NCBI GenBank assembly: GCA_949743895.1
Contig: CATJUX010000036.1
Span: 1 to 54,613, forward strand
Length of the DNA stretch: 54,613 nucleotides
Direction: 5' to 3'
DNA from: JANFXS01 sp022791155
GTDB taxonomy: Bacteria; Bacillota; Clostridia; Lachnospirales; Anaerotignaceae
The notes below the pieces were generated by a model. It was given only the letters and a program-made list of their open reading frames with translations, had not been told where the DNA came from and searched no databases. The position numbers and the translations under genes are program-made. Of the stretch, positions 41,219 through 49,345 are shown in pieces. Positions within the stretch are counted from its first letter, which is position 1; each line of letters starts with the position of its first letter.

Positions 41219-42079
41219 ATGGACATGATGACTTTGACAGATTTAAGAAAATCTGTTAGAAATTTTACAAACAAACCTATTGATGCAGAAAAGAGGAGTG
41301 AAATAGAAAATATATTTAAAGAATGCAAAAGAATTGACAAATCAATTGACACAGAGATAATTTTCGTTGAAAAAGAAAATTTGCCGAAAGGTTTGAGCGA
41401 AATTGGAGGATATAAAGGATTTTTTGTTGATGCTCCTTATTATATTATGATTTTTTCTGAAATGAAAAAAGGATTCATTGAAAACGCTGGATATTTGGGC
41501 GAAAACATAATATTGAACATGACAAATATGGATATAGACAGTTGCTGGCTGACATTGAAAGAAGACGAGGTTATGAAGTCCGCCGAACTTGGAATGCGAA
41601 TTGTTGGCTTGATCGCCGTTGGATATGGCGAAAGAGTGAAAAAGACAACAGCTTTGAAAAATATGTTCAGCAAAAATATCGACATTGGTTTGGAAGCTCC
41701 AAACCCGGGAACTGACAACGAAATGCGCATGGATATACTTGACATGGTGTTCAAAAATGAATATGGCAATCGCATGGATTTGGACTTTCTTAACAACAGC
41801 GGGCTGGCCGATGGTCTTTATGCCGCGCGCCGCGCGCCCTCTGCTCTCAATCAGCAGCCATGGAGATTTATAATTGACAATGATGAATTGATTTTGCTTG
41901 TTAAAGAAAGTGAATATACAAATGAATATGAGGCAAAAATTTCAGCTGGAGCGGCCATGTTCAATTTTGCAGCAGTCATTGGAGAGCGAATGTTTGTGGT
42001 TGAATGGGAATTGGGTTGCACTGAAAAAGAATATAATATTCCTGAAGACTGTCATGTTATTGCACATTGTAGGATTTAA
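41219..42079 (+). CDS. Nitroreductase family protein (TM1586 type)
   Basis: 286 residues in two related halves, as in the FMN-binding TM1586-like nitroreductases: LRKSVRNFTNKPID at the N-terminus, NAGYLGENIILNMTNMDIDSCWL in the middle, and a second half starting GLYAARRAPSALNQQPWRF with the FMN-contacting RAPSALNQQPW box. Probably an NAD(P)H-dependent flavin oxidoreductase of unknown substrate. ATG 41219 follows AAGAGGG. It stands alone between terminators. Confidence 0.85.
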   Translation: MDMMTLTDLRKSVRNFTNKPIDAEKRSEIENIFKECKRIDKSIDTEIIFVEKENLPKGLSEIGGYKGFFVDAPYYIMIFSEMKKGFIENAGYLGENIILNMTNMDIDSCWLTLKEDEVMKSAELGMRIVGLIAVGYGERVKKTTALKNMFSKNIDIGLEAPNPGTDNEMRMDILDMVFKNEYGNRMDLDFLNNSGLADGLYAARRAPSALNQQPWRFIIDNDELILLVKESEYTNEYEAKISAGAAMFNFAAVIGERMFVVEWELGCTEKEYNIPEDCHVIAHCRI

Positions 42080-42100
42080 TTTATAGAGAAAATGAGCAAT

Positions 42101-42214
42101 GTTTCTTAAAGAATGAGAAACTGTTCTTTTGTGGCAGTGGCAGTTTCAAACATTGTGTCAAATGCTGAAATTCATTTGCAAATTTGTTCCTCAAAAATTT
42201 GAACAGTGTTTTTT
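42101..42214 (+). terminator. Terminator-like hairpins after the nitroreductase gene
   Basis: GTTTCT/AGAAAC (42101-42106, 42116-42121) and TGTTC/GAACA (42185-42189, 42201-42205), the latter followed by six T at 42209-42214. Both are short. Confidence 0.35.
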
Positions 42215-42375
42215 GATTTGTTTCAACAAAAGTGATGATGATTTTTTTTGCTTGGATTATTATGCTTAAAAAATTATTATCATAAGAATTTGTTTATGGA
42301 TATATGTTTTATATGGTTGATGTTTTCTGAACTAACAGTTTATGTCATTATTAAAAATATGTTTTGCAAAAGAGG

Positions 42376-42513
42376 TTTAAGACCGCATATAGAGCATAGC
42401 AGAAAAAATGTATAAACGTTATGTGATTTTTTGTTAATATTGAAAATGGTGCGGCATAGATATATGTTCCAGCCGATTTCAAACAACAATTAAGCTCATA
42501 GTGCGGTCTTAAA
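42376..42513. mobile_element. MITE-like inverted-repeat element, about 138 bases
   Basis: TTTAAGACCGCA (42376-42387) and its exact inverse TGCGGTCTTAAA (42502-42513) bound a non-coding AT-rich segment; the match continues inward imperfectly (TATAGAGC against GCTCATA). No ORF lies inside. The right end shares CGGTCTTAAATGC with the element at the window's left edge. It lies in the 42080-42717 gap between genes. No target-site duplication is certain. Confidence 0.4.
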
Positions 42514-42717
42514 TGCTTTTAATGATGAACTATTATAGCGAAAATAGATTCTGAAAATATATTTTTATGAATGTTTTCACAAACAAGTTCATTTGGACAT
42601 TGCATAGCTTTGATGAGACAAAGAGCGATTTTTGTCAATATGTTTTTCAAATGATTTTAGAAATTCATGGAATTAGCGCAAACTTTTATCTTAAAAACTT
42701 ATAAGCCAATTTTTAAC

Positions 42718-43290
42718 TCATTCATAATTTATGCAGTTCAACAGATCCTGCATTTGAATGATATATTTTTTTTGAGAAGACATAATGGTTTCTAAAATGG
42801 GAATGAGTTCAGAGCATATTTTGAACATCAAAGTGCTTGTTGACATTTCAATGGCTCCCATATGGTGAGGTATCATTTCCCACATAAAATCACAGTTGAT
42901 CTGGTTTGACACTTTGGAATTTTCCATCCTTGAAAACATGGTTTGAATTATTTGTGATGTTTTGTGCTGATAAATTTCTAAATCTCTTTTTGAGTTAACA
43001 GATCTTGAGCATATGCGAGTTATGGAATACATATTTTCAATGTTTTTTGTTTGTTCGTTTATTATGTTTTGGGCAATTTCCTGCAAAGAAATATTTGTTG
43101 TATATCTTAAAATATTTTGTGACATATCTATAGCTGCTTTGTGGTGAGGTATCATTAGTATTATAAAATTGCTGGAAATGCTGTCTGTCAGTTCAGCTTC
43201 TGTCATTTTTTGTATCATTTCATCAAGAATGCAGTTATATGAATATAAATAATCTTTTGAAACGTTGCTCAGAGAACGGATTTTTTTCAT
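42718..43290 (-). CDS. DUF305 family protein with two copies of the HH motif
   Basis: 190 residues. Two repeats of the DUF305 signature are visible: MIPHHKAAIDMS (46-57) and MIPHHMGAIEMS (139-150), each in a four-helix, ferritin-like layout where His and Met side chains are thought to bind a metal such as copper. There is no signal peptide, unlike many DUF305 proteins, so it is probably cytoplasmic. ATG at 43290 has GGAGGTGG upstream. Monocistronic, transcribed away from dacF. Metal binding is inferred from family motifs only. The 43291-43612 gap shows no clear promoter pair. Confidence 0.8.
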   Translation of the reverse strand: MKKIRSLSNVSKDYLYSYNCILDEMIQKMTEAELTDSISSNFIILMIPHHKAAIDMSQNILRYTTNISLQEIAQNIINEQTKNIENMYSITRICSRSVNSKRDLEIYQHKTSQIIQTMFSRMENSKVSNQINCDFMWEMIPHHMGAIEMSTSTLMFKICSELIPILETIMSSQKKYIIQMQDLLNCINYE

Positions 43291-43612
43291 ATTCCACCTC
43301 CATCTACAATGTTATTTTATTTTAGTTTTATAAAAAAGTGCTTGAACTATTTTGTTTGTTGAAGGATTTAGCTTATATAATTAAAAGTTTATATAAGATA
43401 GCGCTTTTATATTGACTTCTATTATAGTTATCCGCTTCAAAAAATTTTATATTTTTTGTTTCAGAAACATTTTTTGGCGTCAGATATAATAGCTTTTGCT
43501 GTAAGAATGCTTCTAAACACAATTTGTTAAAAAACGTAAGTTCTGACAATGCTTTATGAATTTATTGAGAATTTTTTTATAAAAAATATCTATAATATAT
43601 TTGGGTGATTTT

Positions 43613-44773
43613 ATGAGAAAAATAATTTCAATAATTTTTATATTGATTTTTTCGTTAAACGTTTATGCTGAAAACATGGGGGACATATCTGTGGGAGCAC
43701 AGGGAGCTGTTTTGATGGATGCTGAAACAGGGCGTGTTCTTTGGGAAAAGAACATGGACATGGAACTTCCGGTTGCCAGCACAACAAAAATTATGACGGC
43801 CATAATAGCCATTGAGAGCGGGAAGCTTGATGAGACGGCTGTTGTATCAAAGAAAGCAGCACTGACTCCAAAAGTCAGGCTTGGTGTCAACAGTGGCGAA
43901 GAATATGTATTAAAAGATCTTCTTTATCCTCTCATGCTTCAGTCATGCAATGACACAGCTGTTGTGATTGCGGAACATATAGGCGGAAGTGTCGAGGGGT
44001 TTGCTGAAATGATGAATGAAAAAGCACGCCAGATTGGAGCCAAAAACACAAAGTTTGTCACACCAAATGGTTTGGATGAAAATGAAAATCATTCAACGGC
44101 ATATGATATGGCATTGATTTCAGGGTATGCGTTGGAAAATCAGGAGTTTAGAGAATTGATTGCCACAGAAAGCTATAGTTTTTCATGTTCAAACAAAAAC
44201 AGAACATTTTCAGTGGTGAATAAAAACCGGCTTTTGAGAGAGTTTGAGGGAGCCATTGGCGTGAAAACAGGGTTCACAGGGAAAGCCGGACATTGTTTTG
44301 CCGGGGCAGCGGAAAGAGATGGCGTGAGGCTTATAAGCGTTGTTCTTGCAAGCGGCTGGGGGAACAAAGGGAAAGAGCAAAAGTGGATAGACACAAAAAA
44401 ACTGCTTAATTATGGCTTTGACAATTTTTCTATGAAAAAAGTTATGGAAAAGGGAAAAATTTTTGGTGAAGTTGAAGTTATTGCATCAAGAGAAGGAAAA
44501 ATTGCGGCTGAAGCGAAAAACGATGGCTATGCCATGCTGAGCGAAATGGAGTTTGAAGGCATTACGGTTGAAAAACAGCTGTTTTCATATGTTCAGGCGC
44601 CTGTTTCAAAAGGGGAAACATTGGGATATGTTTCTGTGTATACTGACAGAGGCGAGGAGATATTTACGACTGAATTGGTGGCCGTTGGAGACGTTGAACG
44701 CCATGATTTCAAAACTTCTGTAACAAAATTGATAAATATCTGGCTAAATTCACATATTGACTGTATACTATAA
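43613..44773 (+). CDS. D-alanyl-D-alanine carboxypeptidase (DacF/PBP5 type)
   Basis: 386 residues. Signal peptide at 1-19 (hydrophobic core, cut after VYA). Penicillin-binding motifs: STTK with the acylated S56 and K59, SCND (SxN) and VKTGFTG. The C-terminal PBP5 domain follows (EVEVIASREGKIAAEA). Trims the terminal D-Ala of peptidoglycan stem peptides outside the membrane. The start at 43613 has GGGTGATT upstream. The final 17 residues could form the membrane-associating helix. Bacillus DacF is sporulation-linked; whether that holds here is unknown. Confidence 0.93.
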   Translation: MRKIISIIFILIFSLNVYAENMGDISVGAQGAVLMDAETGRVLWEKNMDMELPVASTTKIMTAIIAIESGKLDETAVVSKKAALTPKVRLGVNSGEEYVLKDLLYPLMLQSCNDTAVVIAEHIGGSVEGFAEMMNEKARQIGAKNTKFVTPNGLDENENHSTAYDMALISGYALENQEFRELIATESYSFSCSNKNRTFSVVNKNRLLREFEGAIGVKTGFTGKAGHCFAGAAERDGVRLISVVLASGWGNKGKEQKWIDTKKLLNYGFDNFSMKKVMEKGKIFGEVEVIASREGKIAAEAKNDGYAMLSEMEFEGITVEKQLFSYVQAPVSKGETLGYVSVYTDRGEEIFTTELVAVGDVERHDFKTSVTKLINIWLNSHIDCIL

Positions 44774-44814
44774 AAAGTTATATATAAATTTATGGTATGC
44801 ACAGGGGGGCTAAT

Positions 44815-45528
44815 ATGGAAGTCAGACTTCAAAAATATATTGCTGAAGCGGGAATTGCTTCAAGAAGAAAAGCAGAGGAACTTATATTGAATGGCCGAAT
44901 TTCAGTTAACGGCGTTGTGGTTAAGGAGCTTGGGACAAAAGTTGATGCCAAAACTGATTCTGTATTTTTTGATGGCAAAAAAGTTGTGAACAAAAGCAGG
45001 CTTGTATATATTATGCTTCATAAGCCGGAAGGGTTTGTGACAACAGTTAAGGATCAATTTAACCGCCCAACAGTTTTGGACTTGCTTAAAGGCGTGGGAG
45101 AGAGAGTTGTTCCTGTTGGAAGGCTTGACTATGACACATCAGGGCTTCTTCTGCTGACGAATGATGGGGATTTGACATATAAACTGACACATCCAAAGCA
45201 TCGTGTTGAAAAGGTGTATATGGCAAAGCTTTTTGGAAAACCTGACATTGCATGCGTGAACAAATTCAAATGGGGAATGACTGTTGACGGAAGAAAAACG
45301 GCTCCCGCAAAGCTTGAAATTGTGGAGGATTTGGGGAAATATTCCATGTGCAAAATAACTATAACTGAGGGGCGCAACAGACAGGTTAGAAAAATGTGCG
45401 ATGAAATTAAACACCCTGTGGCTTCTTTGAAAAGAATTGCAACAGGGGAACTGAAGCTTGAGGATTTGCCAAAGGGCAAATTCCGAATGCTCACTGAAAA
45501 GGAAATTGAATATTTGAAATCAATTTGA
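44815..45528 (+). CDS. RluB/RsuA-type pseudouridine synthase
   Basis: 237 residues. S4 RNA-binding domain (VRLQKYIAEAGIASRRKAEE), then the catalytic box PVGRLDYDTSGLLLLTNDG with the nucleophilic aspartate, and EGRNRQVRKMCDEI. Such enzymes isomerise uridines in 23S or 16S rRNA. ATG 44815 has AGGGGGG upstream. Together with the broken rluD at 7.8 kb it is the second pseudouridine synthase of the window. Confidence 0.93.
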   Translation: MEVRLQKYIAEAGIASRRKAEELILNGRISVNGVVVKELGTKVDAKTDSVFFDGKKVVNKSRLVYIMLHKPEGFVTTVKDQFNRPTVLDLLKGVGERVVPVGRLDYDTSGLLLLTNDGDLTYKLTHPKHRVEKVYMAKLFGKPDIACVNKFKWGMTVDGRKTAPAKLEIVEDLGKYSMCKITITEGRNRQVRKMCDEIKHPVASLKRIATGELKLEDLPKGKFRMLTEKEIEYLKSI

Positions 45529-45579
45529 AGTTGTGCAAATTTTGCATGAATAAGATGCCGTGGTGATGTTAATATGTAT

Positions 45580-45618
45580 AAGCGGTTGATCATTGTTTTC
45601 GATTAACCGCTTTTGTTT
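45580..45618 (+). terminator. Terminator after the pseudouridine synthase
   Basis: AAGCGGTT (45580-45587) and AACCGCTT (45605-45612) form a perfect 8-base-pair stem, followed by TTTTGTTT; it stands 20 bases before the convergent GNAT gene. Confidence 0.8.
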
Positions 45619-45638
45619 GCAGATTACAAGTTTTGTGC

Positions 45639-46070
45639 TCAGTTTTGGGAACTGTTCCATGTCATGAGATATTCAACTTCTTTTGTGTTGCTGTCTACTT
45701 GTTCAGACTGAGTTTTGAAGTTTTCGCGAATGTAGAATTTTACAGCTCTCGCATTTTTGGCGTATACATTTAACGACAGATTCTGTTTTATTCTTTTTGC
45801 ATAATCAAGCAGCTGTTTTCCAAGCCCAATGGACTGGCTTTTTTCACGAACAAATATTCCGGCAATGTAGTTGTTTTCCATTCCAATGAATCCATGAATT
45901 GTTCCGTCAATTTCATAGACATATATTTCGGAATGGGGCAACGCTTTTTTAACATATTCCAACGAGGAATTCCAATATTTTTCGGATATAAAACTGTGTG
46001 ACTTTATGTTTGTTTCAAGCCAGATCTGCAAAACTTCTTTCAAATCATCTTTTTTAAATTTTCTAATCAA
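45639..46070 (-). CDS. GNAT family N-acetyltransferase
   Basis: 143 residues from a TTG at 46070. GNAT acetyl-CoA motif SIGLGKQLLDYAKR, preceded by HGFIGMENNYIAGIFV and followed by LNVYAKNARAVKFYIRENF. The N-terminus MIRKFKKDDLKEVLQIWLE is the usual opening of the YjaB-like subgroup, and GAGGAG lies 13 bases upstream; the longer frame from ATG 46112 has no ribosome-binding site. Transfers an acetyl group to an unknown amine. Convergent with the preceding gene. Confidence 0.85.
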   Translation of the reverse strand: MIRKFKKDDLKEVLQIWLETNIKSHSFISEKYWNSSLEYVKKALPHSEIYVYEIDGTIHGFIGMENNYIAGIFVREKSQSIGLGKQLLDYAKRIKQNLSLNVYAKNARAVKFYIRENFKTQSEQVDSNTKEVEYLMTWNSSQN

Positions 46071-46428
46071 TTTGTGCGTTCCACTCCTCAAAATGAATTT
46101 ATATTTGTGCATTGATTTTATTATATCAGTATAGATTTGTCCACAAAAATCTAATGGATTTTGGAAAATTTTTGTGAGAGCTTAGCGACAGTATCTTTAG
46201 GCTTTATTTTTATATAAATTTATGATAACATAAAAATTAGCGTAATTATATTTTAACATGTATTGAATTGGCTTTTGCAAAAATTCATGAAGCCTGTTTA
46301 TTTTGGAATATATAAAGTTGGAAGTGCTTTTGTTGGTGGATATTTCCGTTGTGCCTTTTGAGTGCAAACCTTCAATATATTCAATTTTGACATTAACCAC
46401 AAAAATATTTGAGCAGGGGAATTTTATA

Positions 46429-47034
46429 ATGATAAGACTTTATTTAATAAGACATGGAGAAACAGAATGGAACAAAGCAAGGCGTTTTCAGGGCTGGACT
46501 GACATTGAACTTTCTGACGAGGGAAAGTCACAGGCCGCTTTGCTTGGCGAGAGATTCAAAAAAATTGATGTTGATGAAATATATTCATCACCTTTGAAAA
46601 GAGCTGTTGAGACAGCAAAAGCCATTGCTGATAATAAAAATATTGAAATAAAAATGAATGAAAATTTCAAGGAAATAAATTTTGGCGAATGGGAGGGCTT
46701 GACAGCCACTGAAATATCCCAAAAATTTGGGAGTGGTTTTGACGAGTTTATTAAATATCCGGAAATGGGCTCTTTCCCTGGAGAAATGTCTTTTGACAAC
46801 GTCACAGAGAGAATCAAAAGAGGATTAAAAGAAGTTATTGACGGAAAAGATGACAAAAACATTGTGATTGTTTCTCATGGCGGCATAGTTAGGCTTATAA
46901 TAAAATATCTTATGGGTTTTGAAGGAGAATGGTATAACAAAACATGGATTGACAACACATCTGTTTCGATTGTTGAAATAAGAAAAAATGGCAATCTTAT
47001 GAGGGTTTTAAATGATTATTCACACTTGATGTAA
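46429..47034 (+). CDS. Histidine phosphatase family protein (GpmB/CobC-like)
   Basis: 201 residues. The catalytic LIRHGETEWN with H9, FGEWEGLT, and the second histidine in VSHGGIVRLIIKYL place it in the phosphoglycerate mutase-like superfamily. Members include adenosylcobalamin-phosphate phosphatases and general phosphatases; the substrate cannot be assigned. ATG 46429 has GAGCAGGGG upstream; upstream sequence in the same frame is non-coding. It opens the operon running to ispH-rpsA. The gap 46113-46428 shows no other gene. Confidence 0.88.
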   Translation: MIRLYLIRHGETEWNKARRFQGWTDIELSDEGKSQAALLGERFKKIDVDEIYSSPLKRAVETAKAIADNKNIEIKMNENFKEINFGEWEGLTATEISQKFGSGFDEFIKYPEMGSFPGEMSFDNVTERIKRGLKEVIDGKDDKNIVIVSHGGIVRLIIKYLMGFEGEWYNKTWIDNTSVSIVEIRKNGNLMRVLNDYSHLM

Positions 47035-47044
47035 AAGGATGATT

Positions 47045-48286
47045 ATGTTGGGAAAGATTGTTGTTGTTGGCGGCGGGCCAGCCGGCATGATTGCGGCGGG
47101 AAAAGCGGCTGAAAGAGGACATGAAGTTCATCTGTTTGAAAAAAATTCCATATTGGGCAAAAAAATATACATAACAGGAAAAGGAAGATGCAATATTACA
47201 AACGACAGCGATGTCGATTGTTTCATTGAAAATATACCAGGAAATCCATATTTTTTATATAGCGCTTTATATTCATTTGACAGTGGAAAAACGATAGAAT
47301 TTTTCAATTCACTTGGTGTTAAAACAAAAGTTGAAAGAGGGAACAGAGTTTTTCCGGTGAGTGACAAGGCTGCCGATGTAGCCATGGCTATGGAAAGATA
47401 TGTTAAAAAAAGTGGCGTTATAATACACACAAACTCAGAGATCAATGATATTGTTTGTGGCGATGGAATTGTTTTGGGGGTTAAAACTGAACGCGGTGAA
47501 AAAATAAAAGCCAATGGGGTTATAATTGCCACAGGAGGGTTGTCATACCCGGGCACAGGTTCAACGGGTGCAGGGTATGCTTTTGCAAAAAAGTGTGGCC
47601 ACACCGTCACTTCACTGAGTCCAAGCCTTGTTCCGCTTAGGGCAAAGGAAAAGTGGTGTGCCGAATTGATGGGCCTAAGCTTGAAAAATGTGAAAATTTC
47701 AGTTAAAAATGGCAATGGTCATATGTTTTATGAAGACTTTGGCGAGATGATGTTCACGCATTACGGCGTGAGCGGGCCTATGATATTGAGCGCAAGCCGT
47801 CACGTTTTGGGGAAATTTGCTGAAGGGATACAGCTTTTTATAGATTTGAAACCAGCTATAGATGAAAAAACTCTTGACAACAGAGTTCTTAGAGATTTTG
47901 AAAAATATATAAATAAAAATTTCGGAAATGCCCTTGGTGACATTCTTCCTCAAAAAATGATACAAGTGATTGTGAATTTAAGCGGAATACCAAATGACAA
48001 AAAGGTTCATGACATAACAAGGGAAGAACGGCGTGCGCTTGTGAAGCTTTTGAAAAAAGTTGTGCTTAACATCACCGGAACAGCTGGATATAATGAAGCT
48101 GTTGTCACAAGCGGCGGCGTTGAGGTTGATGAAATAAATCCAACAACAATGGAATCAAAGATTGTGAAAAATTTGCACTTTGCTGGTGAGGTTTTAGACG
48201 TTGACGGGTATACAGGCGGATTTAATTTGCAGATTGCTTTTTCAACAGGTTATGCAGCGGGAAACAATATTTGTATGGAGGAATGA
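47045..48286 (+). CDS. HI0933/YhiN family flavoprotein (NAD(P)/FAD-dependent oxidoreductase)
   Basis: 413 residues. N-terminal Rossmann FAD motif VVGGGPAGMIAAGKAAERG and the glutamate of VHLFEKN; the family-specific GKGRCNITN; IIATGGLSYPGTGSTG; the C-terminal LHFAGEVLDVDGYTGGFNLQ with the closing FAD motif. Function of this widespread family is unknown. ATG 47045 has AAAAGGATG upstream. It precedes aroH by seven bases, a known clostridial gene order. Confidence 0.93.
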   Translation: MLGKIVVVGGGPAGMIAAGKAAERGHEVHLFEKNSILGKKIYITGKGRCNITNDSDVDCFIENIPGNPYFLYSALYSFDSGKTIEFFNSLGVKTKVERGNRVFPVSDKAADVAMAMERYVKKSGVIIHTNSEINDIVCGDGIVLGVKTERGEKIKANGVIIATGGLSYPGTGSTGAGYAFAKKCGHTVTSLSPSLVPLRAKEKWCAELMGLSLKNVKISVKNGNGHMFYEDFGEMMFTHYGVSGPMILSASRHVLGKFAEGIQLFIDLKPAIDEKTLDNRVLRDFEKYINKNFGNALGDILPQKMIQVIVNLSGIPNDKKVHDITREERRALVKLLKKVVLNITGTAGYNEAVVTSGGVEVDEINPTTMESKIVKNLHFAGEVLDVDGYTGGFNLQIAFSTGYAAGNNICMEE

Positions 48287-48293
48287 TGGTGAC

Positions 48294-48653
48294 ATGGCAT
48301 ATTGTGTGAGAGGCGCTGTTACGTGTGCCGAAAATTCAAAAGAGATGATATTGAGCGAGACGAAAAAACTTCTTTTGGACATTATAAGCAAGAATGAAAT
48401 AAAAATTGATGACATTTTGGCCGTTTTTTTCACTGCAACAAATGATTTGGACAAGGTCTATCCCGCTGTTGCGGCACGTGAAATTGGAATAACAGAAGCG
48501 GCGCTTATGTGTTTTCAAGAAATGCATGTTGAAGGAAGTCTTGAAAAATGTGTGAGAGTTGGGGTTTTGGCTGAGAATGGAAAAAGCCAGAGAGAAGCTG
48601 TTCATGTTTACATTGGAGAAGCGGCAAAGCTTAGGCCCGATCTCAAACGTTGA
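48294..48653 (+). CDS. aroH: Chorismate mutase, AroH type
   Basis: 119 residues, the small monofunctional trimeric form known from Bacillus. VRGAVTCAENSKEMIL at the N-terminus carries the active-site Arg, and the FTATNDLDKVYPAVAAREIG block and CVRVGVLAEN complete the fold. Converts chorismate to prephenate for Phe and Tyr. ATG 48294 follows GGTGAC and a GGAGG further up. It lies just before cmk, overlapping its upstream region. Confidence 0.92.
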   Translation: MAYCVRGAVTCAENSKEMILSETKKLLLDIISKNEIKIDDILAVFFTATNDLDKVYPAVAAREIGITEAALMCFQEMHVEGSLEKCVRVGVLAENGKSQREAVHVYIGEAAKLRPDLKR

Positions 48654-48664
48654 GGAGGAGTTTT

Positions 48665-49339
48665 ATGAAAAAGTTTGCCATAGCCATTGACGGGCCGGCC
48701 GGAAGCGGAAAGAGCACTGTGGCCAAAATACTTGCAAAACAATTCAAAATTGTGTATATTGACACCGGTGCAATGTATCGCACTGTGGCTCTTTATTGCA
48801 TGAGAAATGGCATAGATACGAAAGATAGCGAAAGTGTTTCAAAAGTGATCGACAGCATAAACATTGATATAATGATTGAAAATGGTATACAAAAAATATT
48901 TCTTGATGACGAGAATGTTACAGAAAAAATAAGGACACAGGAAATTGGACAGGGCGCCTCTGATGTTGGGCTCATTTTCAGTGTGAGAAAAAAGCTTGTT
49001 GAAATTCAAAGAAAACTTGCAGAAACATCGAGTGTTGTTATGGATGGCAGGGATATTGGAACAAACGTTCTTAAAGATGCTTTGGTCAAGATATATCTAA
49101 ACGCCAGTGTTGATGAAAGAACGGAAAGAAGATGTGGCGAACTGAGGGGTTTGGGAGTGAAATTCAGCTATGACGATGTTAGAGAACAAATTTTGTTGCG
49201 TGATAGAAATGATATGACACGTGAATATAATCCTTTGACAAAAGCACCTGATGCTGTTGAAATTGATTCTACAAACATGACTGTTGAACAAGTTGTTGAT
49301 GAAATTTCCGACATCATAAATGAAAGACTGGGAGAGTAA
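48665..49339 (+). CDS. cmk: Cytidylate kinase
   Basis: 224 residues. P-loop IDGPAGSGKSTVAKIL, the CMP-binding region DTGAMYRTVALYC, MDGRDIGTNVLKDA and the lid RRCGELRGLG. Phosphorylates CMP and dCMP. ATG 48665 has TGAGGAGG upstream; upstream codons in frame belong to aroH. The order cmk then ispH-rpsA is conserved in Clostridia. Confidence 0.97.
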   Translation: MKKFAIAIDGPAGSGKSTVAKILAKQFKIVYIDTGAMYRTVALYCMRNGIDTKDSESVSKVIDSINIDIMIENGIQKIFLDDENVTEKIRTQEIGQGASDVGLIFSVRKKLVEIQRKLAETSSVVMDGRDIGTNVLKDALVKIYLNASVDERTERRCGELRGLGVKFSYDDVREQILLRDRNDMTREYNPLTKAPDAVEIDSTNMTVEQVVDEISDIINERLGE

Positions 49340-49345
49340 ATAGGC

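Noticed and set aside
46197..46400. 67-codon minus-strand frame upstream of the histidine phosphatase
   Set aside because: No ribosome-binding site and no recognisable motif; AT-rich spacer.
46303..46428. N-terminal extension of the histidine phosphatase
   Set aside because: The family start MIRLYLIRHGETEWN and a proper ribosome-binding site place the start at 46429.
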